NCBI GenBank assembly: GCA_903834145.1
Contig: CAILHY010000011.1
Span: 1 to 62,350, forward strand
From: an uncultured Actinomycetes bacterium
GTDB lineage: Bacteria; Actinomycetota; Actinomycetes; Nanopelagicales; Nanopelagicaceae
Length of the DNA: 62,350 bases
Reading direction: 5' to 3'
The notes below the pieces were generated by a model. It saw only the letters and a list, made by a program, of their open reading frames with translations. It did not search any database and was not told the origin of the DNA. Below are positions 1 to 7,627 of this stretch, one piece after another. Numbering within the stretch: position 1 is the stretch's first letter; each line of letters begins with the position of its first letter. The position numbers were made by a program, and so were the translations under genes.

Positions 1-54
1 CTAGTTGGCCTAGTTGGCCTAGTTCGCCTAGTTCGCCTAGTTGGCCTAGTTCGC
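1..54. repeat. 9-bp tandem repeat after fabI
   Basis: Six consecutive 9-bp units, CTAGTTGGC or CTAGTTCGC, run from the window edge to the fabI stop codon; a seventh CTAG overlaps that stop. The units differ only at position 7 (G or C). On the fabI strand each unit carries a TAG in the same frame as the fabI stop, so the gene is followed by a ladder of in-frame stops. The array continues to the edge of the window, so its full length is unknown. It may be a real minisatellite or an assembly-edge artefact. Confidence 0.85.
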
Positions 55-822
55 CTAGCCCCCCATGGCATGCATGCCGCCGTCGACATGGAGGATTTCG
101 CCGGTGGTTTTAGGCAGCCAATCCGAAAGCAAGACCACCGTGGCCTGGGCGGTGGGAACGGGATCGGTCACATCCCAGCGAAGGGCTGAACGTTCATCCC
201 AGAGATGTTCAAATTGCTCAAAACCTGGAATCGATTTAGCTGCCATCGTCTTGATGGGGCCCGCTGCAACCAAATTCACGCGAATATTTTCAGCCCCAAG
301 GTCTCGAGCCAAATACCGAGAAGTGGACTCCAGTGCAGCCTTAGCAACGCCCATCCAGTCATATTTCGGCCACGCAACACTGGCATCGAAATCTAAGCCA
401 ACGACGGAAGCGCTCTCTAAGAACATAGGTTTTGCTGCCATAGTCAGCGCCTTCAGGGAAAATGCTGAAACGTGGAGAGCTGTGGCAACATCGGGCCAGG
501 AAGTGTTGAGAAAATTACCGCCGAGCGCCGCTTCAGGTGCGAAACCAATTGCATGAACAACGCCATCCAAATGGGGAACATACTGGCGAAGGCGCTCAGG
601 AAGCGCGGCGAGATCCTCCTCGTTTGTCACATCAAGTTCCACAACGGGAGCAAGATGCGGAAGCCGAGCTGAGATCCTTTCAGTCAAGCGAAATACTCGG
701 CCGTAAGAACTCAAAATAACGGTGGCTCCCTCCTCTTGGGCAAGTCGTGCAATATGAAATGCAATGGATGCATCGGTGAGCACGCCTGTTACCAAAATAT
801 TTTTGCCAGTAAGTAAAGCCAC
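55..822 (-). CDS. fabI: enoyl-[acyl-carrier-protein] reductase (NADH), FabI/InhA type
   Basis: Reduces the trans-2-enoyl-ACP double bond, the last step of each type II fatty acid elongation cycle. The 255-aa protein is a short-chain dehydrogenase/reductase. It opens with the InhA-like motif GVLTDASIAFHIA (residues 13-25) of the nucleotide site and has the ENR catalytic pair Y154 and K161 in YDWMGVAK, a Tyr-x6-Lys spacing that separates FabI from FabG. The start codon is GTG, one base after the fabG stop, so it is cotranscribed and probably coupled with fabG. A GGGG purine run inside the end of fabG can serve as ribosome binding site. The stop TAG is repeated in frame downstream by the 9-bp array. 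Whether another gene follows cannot be seen. Confidence 0.95.
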   Translation of the reverse strand: MALLTGKNILVTGVLTDASIAFHIARLAQEEGATVILSSYGRVFRLTERISARLPHLAPVVELDVTNEEDLAALPERLRQYVPHLDGVVHAIGFAPEAALGGNFLNTSWPDVATALHVSAFSLKALTMAAKPMFLESASVVGLDFDASVAWPKYDWMGVAKAALESTSRYLARDLGAENIRVNLVAAGPIKTMAAKSIPGFEQFEHLWDERSALRWDVTDPVPTAQATVVLLSDWLPKTTGEILHVDGGMHAMGG

Positions 823-823
823 G

Positions 824-1540
824 TTAGTGCCCCATTCCTAATCCACCATCTACCGGTATGACCGCCCCTGTTATGTATGACGCTTTCTCTGATGCGATAA
901 AACCCACCACTCCTGCGATCTCTTGAGAGGAACAAAAGCGCCCCAAAGGTACTGAGGAAGCAATCTCGTTTCTTCGCTTCTCCTCAAGATTGGATGTCAT
1001 ATCCGTTTCTACAAAACCTGGCGCGATTACGTTGGAGGTGATCCCTCGGCTACCCAGTTCGCGGGCGAAAGAACGAGCCATACCCACTAGGCCAGATTTG
1101 CTCGCAGAATAATTGACTTGCCCCGCCGAACCAACACTTCCCACCACGGATCCAACAAAGATCAGTCGCCCTCGCTTGAGTTTGAGTAAACCCCGAGTGG
1201 CTCTTCGCGCTACGCGAAAAGCACCCGTGAGATTGGCGTCGATGACATCAACAAAATCTTCATCACTCATGCGCATAACCAGAGTGTCTTTCGTGATGCC
1301 TGCATTTGCCACAATTACTTCAGGGACACCAAATTGTGATTCAATCTTTGTGAATCCTTGGTCAACGCTTTCGGTAGAGGTGACATCCATAATGACTGCA
1401 TCAAAACCCTCTGGGCTATTTCCAGATCGGTGCGTCACCACAACGTGAAAGCCGATCAGTTTCAATTCTTGGGCAATTGCCAATCCGATGCCTCGATTTC
1501 CACCGGTAACAAGGGCTATCGGCGTCATAGGCAAAGTCAT
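824..1540 (-). CDS. fabG: 3-oxoacyl-[acyl-carrier-protein] reductase
   Basis: NADPH-dependent reduction of 3-oxoacyl-ACP in fatty acid elongation. The 238-aa protein has the classical SDR layout: nucleotide motif TGGNRGIG at 12-19, NAG at 79-81, the catalytic serine near 131, and Tyr144-x3-Lys148 in YSASK. The C-terminal segment with VDGG is typical of FabG. It is the first gene of a two-gene fabG-fabI unit, as in mycobacteria (fabG1-inhA). The ATG chosen lies 6 nt after a TAGATT box, consistent with a leaderless start; a second ATG four codons on is possible. The promoter region is shared, 110 bp, with the divergent DUF3099 gene. Confidence 0.95.
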   Translation of the reverse strand: MTLPMTPIALVTGGNRGIGLAIAQELKLIGFHVVVTHRSGNSPEGFDAVIMDVTSTESVDQGFTKIESQFGVPEVIVANAGITKDTLVMRMSDEDFVDVIDANLTGAFRVARRATRGLLKLKRGRLIFVGSVVGSVGSAGQVNYSASKSGLVGMARSFARELGSRGITSNVIAPGFVETDMTSNLEEKRRNEIASSVPLGRFCSSQEIAGVVGFIASEKASYITGAVIPVDGGLGMGH

Positions 1541-1546
1541 ATGGAG

Positions 1547-1552
1547 AATCTA
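1547..1552 (-). promoter_or_regulatory. -10 box (TAGATT) of fabG, leaderless type
   Basis: TAGATT on the minus strand is followed by 6 nt and then the fabG ATG. This TANNNT-N6-start layout recurs before several genes in the window and would place the transcription start at the first base of the start codon. No clear Shine-Dalgarno sequence fits the remaining 6 nt. Confidence 0.6.
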
Positions 1553-1638
1553 CTGGCTACTGTTGCGTAAGTAGGAATTTCCACGCCGAAAAACCATTCC
1601 TACAATCACCTGAGGATGCAATCTCCTTCGATGACGCC

Positions 1639-1644
1639 TAGGGT
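1639..1644 (+). promoter_or_regulatory. -10 box (TAGGGT) of the DUF3099 gene, leaderless type
   Basis: TAGGGT followed by 6 nt and the ATG at 1651. It fits the same TANNNT-N6-start pattern as fabG, which is transcribed divergently from the same 110-bp gap. Confidence 0.6.
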
Positions 1645-1650
1645 TGAGTC

Positions 1651-1917
1651 ATGGCTGATGAAATTCACGACATCACAAGCGCCCAACTCGGCCAAAGCAA
1701 CGAACTTCCTGGCCGACAAAGGCGCTATTTCATTTCGATGATGGTGCGCACTGGTTGCTTTATCGCCGCCGTCATATTGCCGAGCCCCTTTAGATGGGTA
1801 GCCCTGCTTGGCGCGGTACTTCTTCCATATTTCGCCGTTGTCATTGCAAATGCAGGGCGCGAAACCATTGCACCCGGATCGGCCGTTATAGATGACAATC
1901 CCAAAGCCCTCTCCTAG
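1651..1917 (+). CDS. DUF3099-family membrane protein
   Basis: An 88-aa protein. After a polar N-terminus (about 25 residues) comes RQRRYFISMMVRTGCF, followed by two hydrophobic stretches (about 34-48 and 51-66), so it is a small protein with two membrane segments. The R-Y-x-I-S-M-x-x-R-T-x-C-F pattern is what I recall for the actinobacterial DUF3099 family, whose function is unknown. Its end overlaps the start of the SURF1 gene by 26 bp, implying cotranscription. The ATG follows a leaderless-type -10 box. A longer reading frame on the opposite strand here lacks any family signature and was not used. Confidence 0.8.
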   Translation: MADEIHDITSAQLGQSNELPGRQRRYFISMMVRTGCFIAAVILPSPFRWVALLGAVLLPYFAVVIANAGRETIAPGSAVIDDNPKALS

Positions 1918-2626
1918 CGCAAAGAAGCAAGAGAGCGCTTCCTTCTCCATTCTGGCATCGCTCATTGCATTCGCACTCATCGTGCTGTGCCTTTGGGCAA
2001 GTCAATGGCAATATCACCGTGGAGTCGATCGCCATCACCGAAATTTCATAATCTCCATGCATGTAGCGCAACCATCTTTATCGCTCTCCCTGGCTAGCAA
2101 AGATCTCAACGCTGGAGAATGGCGATCGGTCACTTCTTCTGGCACATTCGATTCTGACCACCAAATTCTTTTGCGCAATCAATACTCCGACGGCAAATAC
2201 GGCTTTGATCTTCTCACTCTTTTTCATGACGAAAATGGCGTGAGTTATTGGGTCGATAGAGGCTGGGTTTCACCAGGTGCCACTGCTCTGTCAACTCCGT
2301 TGCTTCCTGCCACGTCATCTGGCAAAGTCTCCATTACTGCAAGGTTGCGACTTCAACGTTCCTTGCCTCAGGGATCATTCTTTGCAGTTACCTCATCTGG
2401 AAAAGGTGATCTGATTTCAAAATGGAATGCCCAAAGTAATACGCAAGTGAAAACAGAGATCTACTACCTCGATCTCTTAAGCGTTTCTGATTCAACAATG
2501 ACCCCCGCGGTACCTGTGGTTTTGCCTGAACTTACCGATGGACCACATATGGCATACGCACTTCAATGGCTCTTCTTCGGTGGGCTCGTAATTTACGGAC
2601 GTTTATTACTCAGACGAAGTCGATAG
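1892..2626 (+). CDS. SURF1-family protein (cytochrome c oxidase assembly)
   Basis: SURF1 proteins help insert heme A into the aa3 cytochrome oxidase. The 244-aa protein has an N-terminal membrane segment (about 18-38) ending in WASQWQYHR, a long extracytoplasmic domain, and a C-terminal membrane segment after GPHMAYALQWLFFGG; the N-terminal W-Q-x-x-R and C-terminal H-x-x-YALQW motifs mark the family. A heme A synthase gene (ctaA) at 10914 supports the same pathway. The start overlaps the DUF3099 gene by 26 bp. The last 21 bp overlap, tail to tail, the end of the ABC exporter on the other strand, leaving no room for a separate terminator. Confidence 0.88.
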   Translation: MTIPKPSPSAKKQESASFSILASLIAFALIVLCLWASQWQYHRGVDRHHRNFIISMHVAQPSLSLSLASKDLNAGEWRSVTSSGTFDSDHQILLRNQYSDGKYGFDLLTLFHDENGVSYWVDRGWVSPGATALSTPLLPATSSGKVSITARLRLQRSLPQGSFFAVTSSGKGDLISKWNAQSNTQVKTEIYYLDLLSVSDSTMTPAVPVVLPELTDGPHMAYALQWLFFGGLVIYGRLLLRRSR

Positions 2627-4477
2627 ATCTTGACGTGCATATAGCTCTGCATATAAACCGTTAGCACGAACAAGTTCTTCGTGAGTTCCGCGTTCAGCAA
2701 TTGTTCCTTTATCCATCACCAAAATTTGATCCGCCTCCATTACGGTACTCAACCGATGCGCGATCACAATACTTGTTCGACCTTTAAGTGCAACACGTAG
2801 CGCATCATGCACTAACGCTTCGTTCTCTGAATCCAAATGTGCAGTAGCTTCATCAAGGATCACAACGGAAGGTGATTTCAAAAGTAACCGAGCAATCGCG
2901 AGACGCTGTTTTTCGCCTCCAGAAAGTCGGTGTCCACGCTCTCCCACCATTGTGTCCAACCCGTTTGGAAGAGATGAAATCAGTGTCCAGATACGTGCCG
3001 CTTCACATGCGTCCTGCATTTCTTGCATAGTCGCATCTGGTTTCGCGTATCGCAGATTTTCGGCAATGCTTTCATGAAAGAGATGTGCATCCTGCATGAC
3101 TACACCGATGCATCCGCGCAAACTTTGAAGGGAAAGTTCTCTTATATCAATCCCATCGACCAAGATTGTTCCACCGGTTACGTCGTACAACCGTGGAATC
3201 AGGGCGCTAATAGTGGTTTTCCCTGCACCTGATGAGCCAACTATTGCTGTCATTGTCCCTGGCGCAGCGATAAAGGAAATGTCCCTTAGCACTTCCCCGC
3301 TATCTACGGTCTCTGGCTTTGCTGCTGATTCAAGAGAGGCCAAAGAGATTTCGGTCGCTCTTGGATAAGAAAAGTTAACATGTCTAAATTCAACGCCGAT
3401 TTCGGAGGTGCTGACAGTCAATGGATTAAGTGGATCCTGAACCATCGGAGTTAAGTCAAGGACTTCAAAGACACGTTCAAAAGAAACTAACGCAGTCATG
3501 ACATCGATGCGCACGTTGGACAGAGCGGTAAGCGGACCATAGAGACGAGAAAGCAAAGCCGTAATCGCTAAAAGAGTTCCCACAGTAACTTTCCCAGAAA
3601 TCGCTAAATGACCGCCAATCCCATATGCGAACGCAGTTGCTACCGCCGCAACGCTAGTGAGCGCTACGAAGAAAAGTCGATTGAGCAATGCAATGGTTAT
3701 ACCGATATCTGCAACTCGTCTGGCTCTGGAGGAGAAATACTCGTGCTCGGTTGCTGGTTGACCATAAAGAGCGACGAGCATGGCGCCTGAAACATTGAAA
3801 CGCTCGTTCATAGTGCTAGACATTTCGGCATTCATTTGGAATGACTGCCTCGTTAATCCTTGCAACCGACGCCCAACCCATTTAGTCGGAAGGAGAAAGA
3901 GTGGGAGTAAAACCAATGAAACAGCCGTGATCTGCCATGAAAGTACGAGCATCGTGATCACGACGAGCACCAAGCTCACCACATTGCTGACAACACCTGA
4001 AAGGGTTGCGGTGAAAGCTTGCTGGGCCCCTATAACATCGGAGTTTATTCTTGAGATGAGAGCGCCGGTTTGAGTACGAGTAAAGAATGCAATCGATTGA
4101 CGTTGAACGTGCGCATAAACAACAGAGCGCAAATCATAAATTAGACCTTCGCCGATTCGAGATGAGAACCATCTTCCGACAACACTCATCAATGAATCAG
4201 CAATTGCCAAAAGTCCAACGAGAAGCGCAAGGGAGGTAACAAGTCCTCCATTATGGGGAATAACACCTTGATCAATGAGTTTGCGCAAGATCAGAGGGGT
4301 TGCGATAACAAGAACGGCATCGATCACAACGGTTACCAAGAAGATAATAATTTGCCATTTATATGGCTTGGCAAAACTAAAGATGCGTGCGATTGTTCCC
4401 GCTTTAAGTTTCTGATGCTTGACAGAAGGATCGGCCGTTAACGACCTCATCATCATCCAGCCATTGTGTGATGACAC
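2606..4477 (-). CDS. ABC exporter, fused permease and ATPase
   Basis: A half-transporter of the MsbA/multidrug exporter type, 623 aa. Residues about 40-330 form a six-helix exporter domain; residues about 360-615 are the ATPase, with Walker A GSSGAGKT (414-421), signature LSGGE (518-522), Walker B VVILDEATA (538-546) and the H-loop in IVIAHRLSTV. It would act as a homodimer in the membrane; the substrate cannot be told. It begins with GTG two bases after the sufT stop, so it reads as the last gene of the suf run; three ATGs at codons 8-10 are alternative starts. Its 3' end overlaps the SURF1 gene by 21 bp. Confidence 0.9.
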   Translation of the reverse strand: MSSHNGWMMMRSLTADPSVKHQKLKAGTIARIFSFAKPYKWQIIIFLVTVVIDAVLVIATPLILRKLIDQGVIPHNGGLVTSLALLVGLLAIADSLMSVVGRWFSSRIGEGLIYDLRSVVYAHVQRQSIAFFTRTQTGALISRINSDVIGAQQAFTATLSGVVSNVVSLVLVVITMLVLSWQITAVSLVLLPLFLLPTKWVGRRLQGLTRQSFQMNAEMSSTMNERFNVSGAMLVALYGQPATEHEYFSSRARRVADIGITIALLNRLFFVALTSVAAVATAFAYGIGGHLAISGKVTVGTLLAITALLSRLYGPLTALSNVRIDVMTALVSFERVFEVLDLTPMVQDPLNPLTVSTSEIGVEFRHVNFSYPRATEISLASLESAAKPETVDSGEVLRDISFIAAPGTMTAIVGSSGAGKTTISALIPRLYDVTGGTILVDGIDIRELSLQSLRGCIGVVMQDAHLFHESIAENLRYAKPDATMQEMQDACEAARIWTLISSLPNGLDTMVGERGHRLSGGEKQRLAIARLLLKSPSVVILDEATAHLDSENEALVHDALRVALKGRTSIVIAHRLSTVMEADQILVMDKGTIAERGTHEELVRANGLYAELYARQDLSTSSE

Positions 4478-4479
4478 AA

Positions 4480-4791
4480 TTAGACCGTAAAGCCGAGCGC
4501 GCGAAGCTGGTCCCTTCCGTCATCGGAAATTTTGTCTGGCCCCCAGGGTGGCATCCATACCCAGTTAATTCTTACATCGCTGGTGAGATGAGAAAGCGCC
4601 TGACGCGTTTGATCTTCGATAACATCCTGCAAGGGGCAGGCAGCAGATGTGAGTGTCATATTCAAAACCGCAATGTTACTTTCATCAACCATGATGTCGT
4701 AGATGAGGCCGAGGTCCACGACATTAATCCCGAGTTCAGGGTCGACGACATCCTTCATCGCCTCTGTTACATCGTCAATCTGAGCAACCAT
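4480..4791 (-). CDS. sufT: SufT-like Fe-S assembly factor (MIP18/DUF59 family)
   Basis: Small maturation factor thought to help pass Fe-S clusters to target proteins. The 103-aa protein carries the family core D-P-E-L-G-I-N-V-V-D-L-G-L-I-Y (residues 18-31) and the conserved cysteine C52 in TSAACPL. It lies after sufU, the usual place in actinobacterial suf operons. The ATG is preceded by GGGAG with about 8 nt spacing. Two bases separate its stop from the ABC exporter start. Confidence 0.88.
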   Translation of the reverse strand: MVAQIDDVTEAMKDVVDPELGINVVDLGLIYDIMVDESNIAVLNMTLTSAACPLQDVIEDQTRQALSHLTSDVRINWVWMPPWGPDKISDDGRDQLRALGFTV

Positions 4792-4842
4792 CTGTTCTCT
4801 CCCTATATGACTATCTTGACCGAAGTGGACCGAGCCTACTAA

Positions 4843-5280
4843 TTATTTCTCTGCAATCTGAAATGCTGCATCTTTATATGCCATCCATCCCAGCAAGGCA
4901 CATTTCACCCGCGCAGGAAATTTGGAAACTCCAGAGAAAGCAACGGCATCCTCTAGTAACTCTTCATCACCTTGCATAGTTCCCTTGCTCTGCATCAATT
5001 CCATAAAAGAGGCAAGAACGATCGATGCCTCTGCAGTGCTTTTACCTACCAGGAGCCCAGACATCATCGAAGCGCTAGCCATGGAGATCGAACAACCAAT
5101 TCCGTCCCACGTTATGTCAGAAACTTTCCCATCGGTAAGTGAGAGATTCAGAGTGATTTCGTCGCCACAACTGGGATTGACGTGATGAACCTGGATATCT
5201 TTATCAACGCTAAGTCCCTTGTGCTCTGGATGCTTGTAATGATCCAAAATAACTTCCTGATACATGTGGTCGAGATTCAT
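4843..5280 (-). CDS. sufU: SufU, Fe-S scaffold / zinc-dependent sulfurtransferase
   Basis: Accepts sulfur from SufS during Fe-S assembly. The 145-aa IscU-like fold keeps the ligand set C38-G-D40, C63 and C127. The segment between the second and third cysteines is of the longer SufU type rather than IscU. The ATG overlaps the sufS stop by 4 bp (ATGA), so the pair that works together is translationally coupled. The gap of 51 bp to sufT is one of the larger ones in this cluster. Confidence 0.93.
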   Translation of the reverse strand: MNLDHMYQEVILDHYKHPEHKGLSVDKDIQVHHVNPSCGDEITLNLSLTDGKVSDITWDGIGCSISMASASMMSGLLVGKSTAEASIVLASFMELMQSKGTMQGDEELLEDAVAFSGVSKFPARVKCALLGWMAYKDAAFQIAEK

Positions 5281-6530
5281 GAAAACCTCGAGAAATAACT
5301 TTGCGCACCCACGATGCCAGAGAGCAACGCGTCGATATCGCTCATGTCGTTATACAAATAAACGGAGGCGCGAGTGGTGGCAGCAACTCCCAGTTTACGA
5401 TTGAGTGGCCAGGCACAGTGATGGCCGGTTCTCACGGCGATTCCTTGGGAATCCAGGAACTGCCCAAGATCATGCGGGTGAATTCCTTCGCAAGCAAAGG
5501 AAACAGTCCCACCACGCATGATGTTCGTCGTTGGACCGAAAATACGTACATCAGAAATCTTTTGCAAACCTGAAATCAGATGCATGGTCAACATCACTTC
5601 ATGATCATGAATCGCTTGCATCCCGATTCCGCTCAAATAATTAACTGCGGCGCCTAGCCCTACTACCTGGGCCATGTTTGGCACACCAGCTTCAAATTTT
5701 CGCGGTGCCGGTGCCCATGTGGCATCCGTCATTGTGACTGACTCAATCATCGAACCGCCATAGAGAAAAGGTGGAAGTTCCTCAAGCAATTCACTTCGTC
5801 CCCATAGAACTCCAACACCCGTAGGCCCAAGTGCCTTGTGTGCAGAAAATGCGAGGAAGTCAATTCCTAGTTGCACTACATCCATTGCCATATGTGGAAT
5901 CGATTGACATGCATCCAGGATTACGACAGCGCCCACGCTATGGGCGAGTTCAACAACGGCACTAAGAGGGTTTACGGTTCCCAACACATTGGACTGATGT
6001 GTCAGCGCCACAACTTTAGTTTTTGATGTAATAACGCTCTCAATGGCTGAAAGGTCTAAGCGTCCCTCGGCATCGATTGAAAACCATTTTAAGATTGCAC
6101 CTGTGCGTTTACAAAGTTGTTGCCAAGGGATTAGGTTGGCATGGTGTTCCATTTCGGTAACGACAACTTCGTCACCTGGTTGTAAAAAGTATCGCGAACC
6201 GCGTTCAGCATTACCGATGACGTACGCGAGAAGATTCAAACTTTCCGTGGCGCTCTTTGTAAATACCACCTCGTCGTCACTGGCGCCGATAAAGGCTGCA
6301 ACCAAAGAACGCGCACCTTCGTAGGCATCCGTGGCTTCTTCGGCTAATTGATGCGCTCCCCTATGAACCGCGGCGTTATGAAATCTGTAGAAATCCATCT
6401 CAGCATCAATGACCGAGATCGGTTTCTGGCTTGTGGCTCCGCTATCGAGATAGATGAGTTTTTTCCCATCACGTACTGTACGTTCAAAGATCGGGAAATC
6501 TTTGCGGATTCGAACAGTATCGAGAGTCAT
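5277..6530 (-). CDS. sufS: cysteine desulfurase SufS
   Basis: PLP enzyme that takes sulfur from cysteine for cluster assembly. The 417-aa class V aminotransferase fold has the cofactor lysine K232 in SAHKALGPTG, the histidine H130 that stacks on PLP in EMEHHANLIPW, and the persulfide cysteine C372 in RTGHHCAWP. The short active-site loop places it in the SufS group. It sits 18 bp after sufC and overlaps sufU by 4 bp. No clear ribosome binding site precedes the ATG. Confidence 0.95.
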   Translation of the reverse strand: MTLDTVRIRKDFPIFERTVRDGKKLIYLDSGATSQKPISVIDAEMDFYRFHNAAVHRGAHQLAEEATDAYEGARSLVAAFIGASDDEVVFTKSATESLNLLAYVIGNAERGSRYFLQPGDEVVVTEMEHHANLIPWQQLCKRTGAILKWFSIDAEGRLDLSAIESVITSKTKVVALTHQSNVLGTVNPLSAVVELAHSVGAVVILDACQSIPHMAMDVVQLGIDFLAFSAHKALGPTGVGVLWGRSELLEELPPFLYGGSMIESVTMTDATWAPAPRKFEAGVPNMAQVVGLGAAVNYLSGIGMQAIHDHEVMLTMHLISGLQKISDVRIFGPTTNIMRGGTVSFACEGIHPHDLGQFLDSQGIAVRTGHHCAWPLNRKLGVAATTRASVYLYNDMSDIDALLSGIVGAQSYFSRFS

Positions 6531-6548
6531 ATGTATGGCAATAATCGG

Positions 6549-7301
6549 CTATGCGCCGACGTACTCCGCGTATCCGTTGGCTTCTAGCTTGTCGGCAAGT
6601 TCTGGCCCGCCTTCTTCAACTATGCGTCCATTGGCAAATACGTGAACAAAATCCGGCTTGATGTATCGCAGGATTCGCGTGTAGTGAGTAATAAGGAGAA
6701 CGCCAAGATTGTTGGCTTCTTTCGCTCGCACGACGCCTTCAGAAACGATGCGAAGTGCATCAACGTCTAGGCCTGAGTCAGTTTCGTCAAGAATTGCAAT
6801 CTTTGGCTTGAGCAGCTCTAGCTGCATGATCTCGTGGCGTTTCTTCTCGCCACCTGAGAAACCTTCGTTGACGTTGCGCTCTGAGAATGCGGGATCCATG
6901 TTTAGCGCGCTCATTGCTTCTTTCACTTCACCAACCCAGGTACGCAACTTCGGAGCTTCTCCTCGAATTGCTGTTGCTGCTGTTCGAAGAAAGTTAGAAA
7001 CCGATACTCCTGGAACCTCCACTGGATATTGCATTGCTAAGAAAAGTCCAGCACGTGCCCGCTCATCAACGGTCATCTCCAGAACATTCGCTCCATCAAG
7101 AGTGACACTTCCCCCAGTGATCGTGTACTTGGGATGGCCAGCAATGGAATAGGCAAGAGTGGATTTACCGGATCCATTTGGTCCCATGATTGCATGTGTC
7201 TCACCAGAGGAAATGGTTAAATCCACTCCGCGCAAGATTTCAATCTGGCCTTTTTCTGTTACTACAGAAACTTCTAGCCCTCGGATATCAAGTGTGCTCA
7301 T
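6549..7301 (-). CDS. sufC: SufC, Fe-S assembly ATPase
   Basis: Cytoplasmic ABC-type ATPase that drives the SufBCD scaffold complex. The 250-aa protein has Walker A GPNGSGKST (40-48), the SufC form of the signature, FSGGEKKRHEIMQ, and Walker B IAILDETDSGLDVDA, where the D-S-G-L-D run is typical of SufC. Unlike transporters it has no permease partner nearby. An AGAGGAGAAG ribosome binding site lies directly before the ATG. Confidence 0.96.
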   Translation of the reverse strand: MSTLDIRGLEVSVVTEKGQIEILRGVDLTISSGETHAIMGPNGSGKSTLAYSIAGHPKYTITGGSVTLDGANVLEMTVDERARAGLFLAMQYPVEVPGVSVSNFLRTAATAIRGEAPKLRTWVGEVKEAMSALNMDPAFSERNVNEGFSGGEKKRHEIMQLELLKPKIAILDETDSGLDVDALRIVSEGVVRAKEANNLGVLLITHYTRILRYIKPDFVHVFANGRIVEEGGPELADKLEANGYAEYVGA

Positions 7302-7327
7302 CTTCTCCTCTTTCGCTGGCTTAAGAA

Positions 7328-7624
7328 TTAAATTTCGATCGTGACGGAATCTCCGTCAACGTGTACTGGATAACTTTTTACATTTTCAGTAGCGGGCATG
7401 GAAACAGCTTCACCGGTGCGCAGGTCAAAGGCGGCTCCATGGAGCCAGCATTCAACCGCAAACTTCTCAACGTCGCCTTCAGACAGTGATGCATCTGAAT
7501 GTGAACAGGTGTCATCTATCGCGAAAACTTCTTGCCCAACTTTGACCACGCAAATGGCCTTACCGGATTTCTCTAAACGAAATGGCTTACTTTCTTGAAG
7601 GTCGGAAAATGCAATATCAGACAT
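7328..7624 (-). CDS. Rieske-type [2Fe-2S] ferredoxin in the suf cluster
   Basis: A 98-aa single Rieske domain. Cluster ligands are C40-S-H42 and C59-W-L-H62, the C-x-H...C-x-x-H pattern of soluble ferredoxins of non-heme iron oxygenases. No signal peptide or membrane segment is present. It lies between sufD (3 nt gap) and sufC, as in other actinobacterial suf operons, where it may supply electrons for assembly or be a client; its precise job is not known to me. Confidence 0.9.
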   Translation of the reverse strand: MSDIAFSDLQESKPFRLEKSGKAICVVKVGQEVFAIDDTCSHSDASLSEGDVEKFAVECWLHGAAFDLRTGEAVSMPATENVKSYPVHVDGDSVTIEI

Positions 7625-7627
7625 GTC

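Noticed and set aside
1606-1980. 124-codon frame opposite the DUF3099 gene
   Set aside because: No family signature, and the plus-strand pair DUF3099-SURF1 is recognisable with a promoter.
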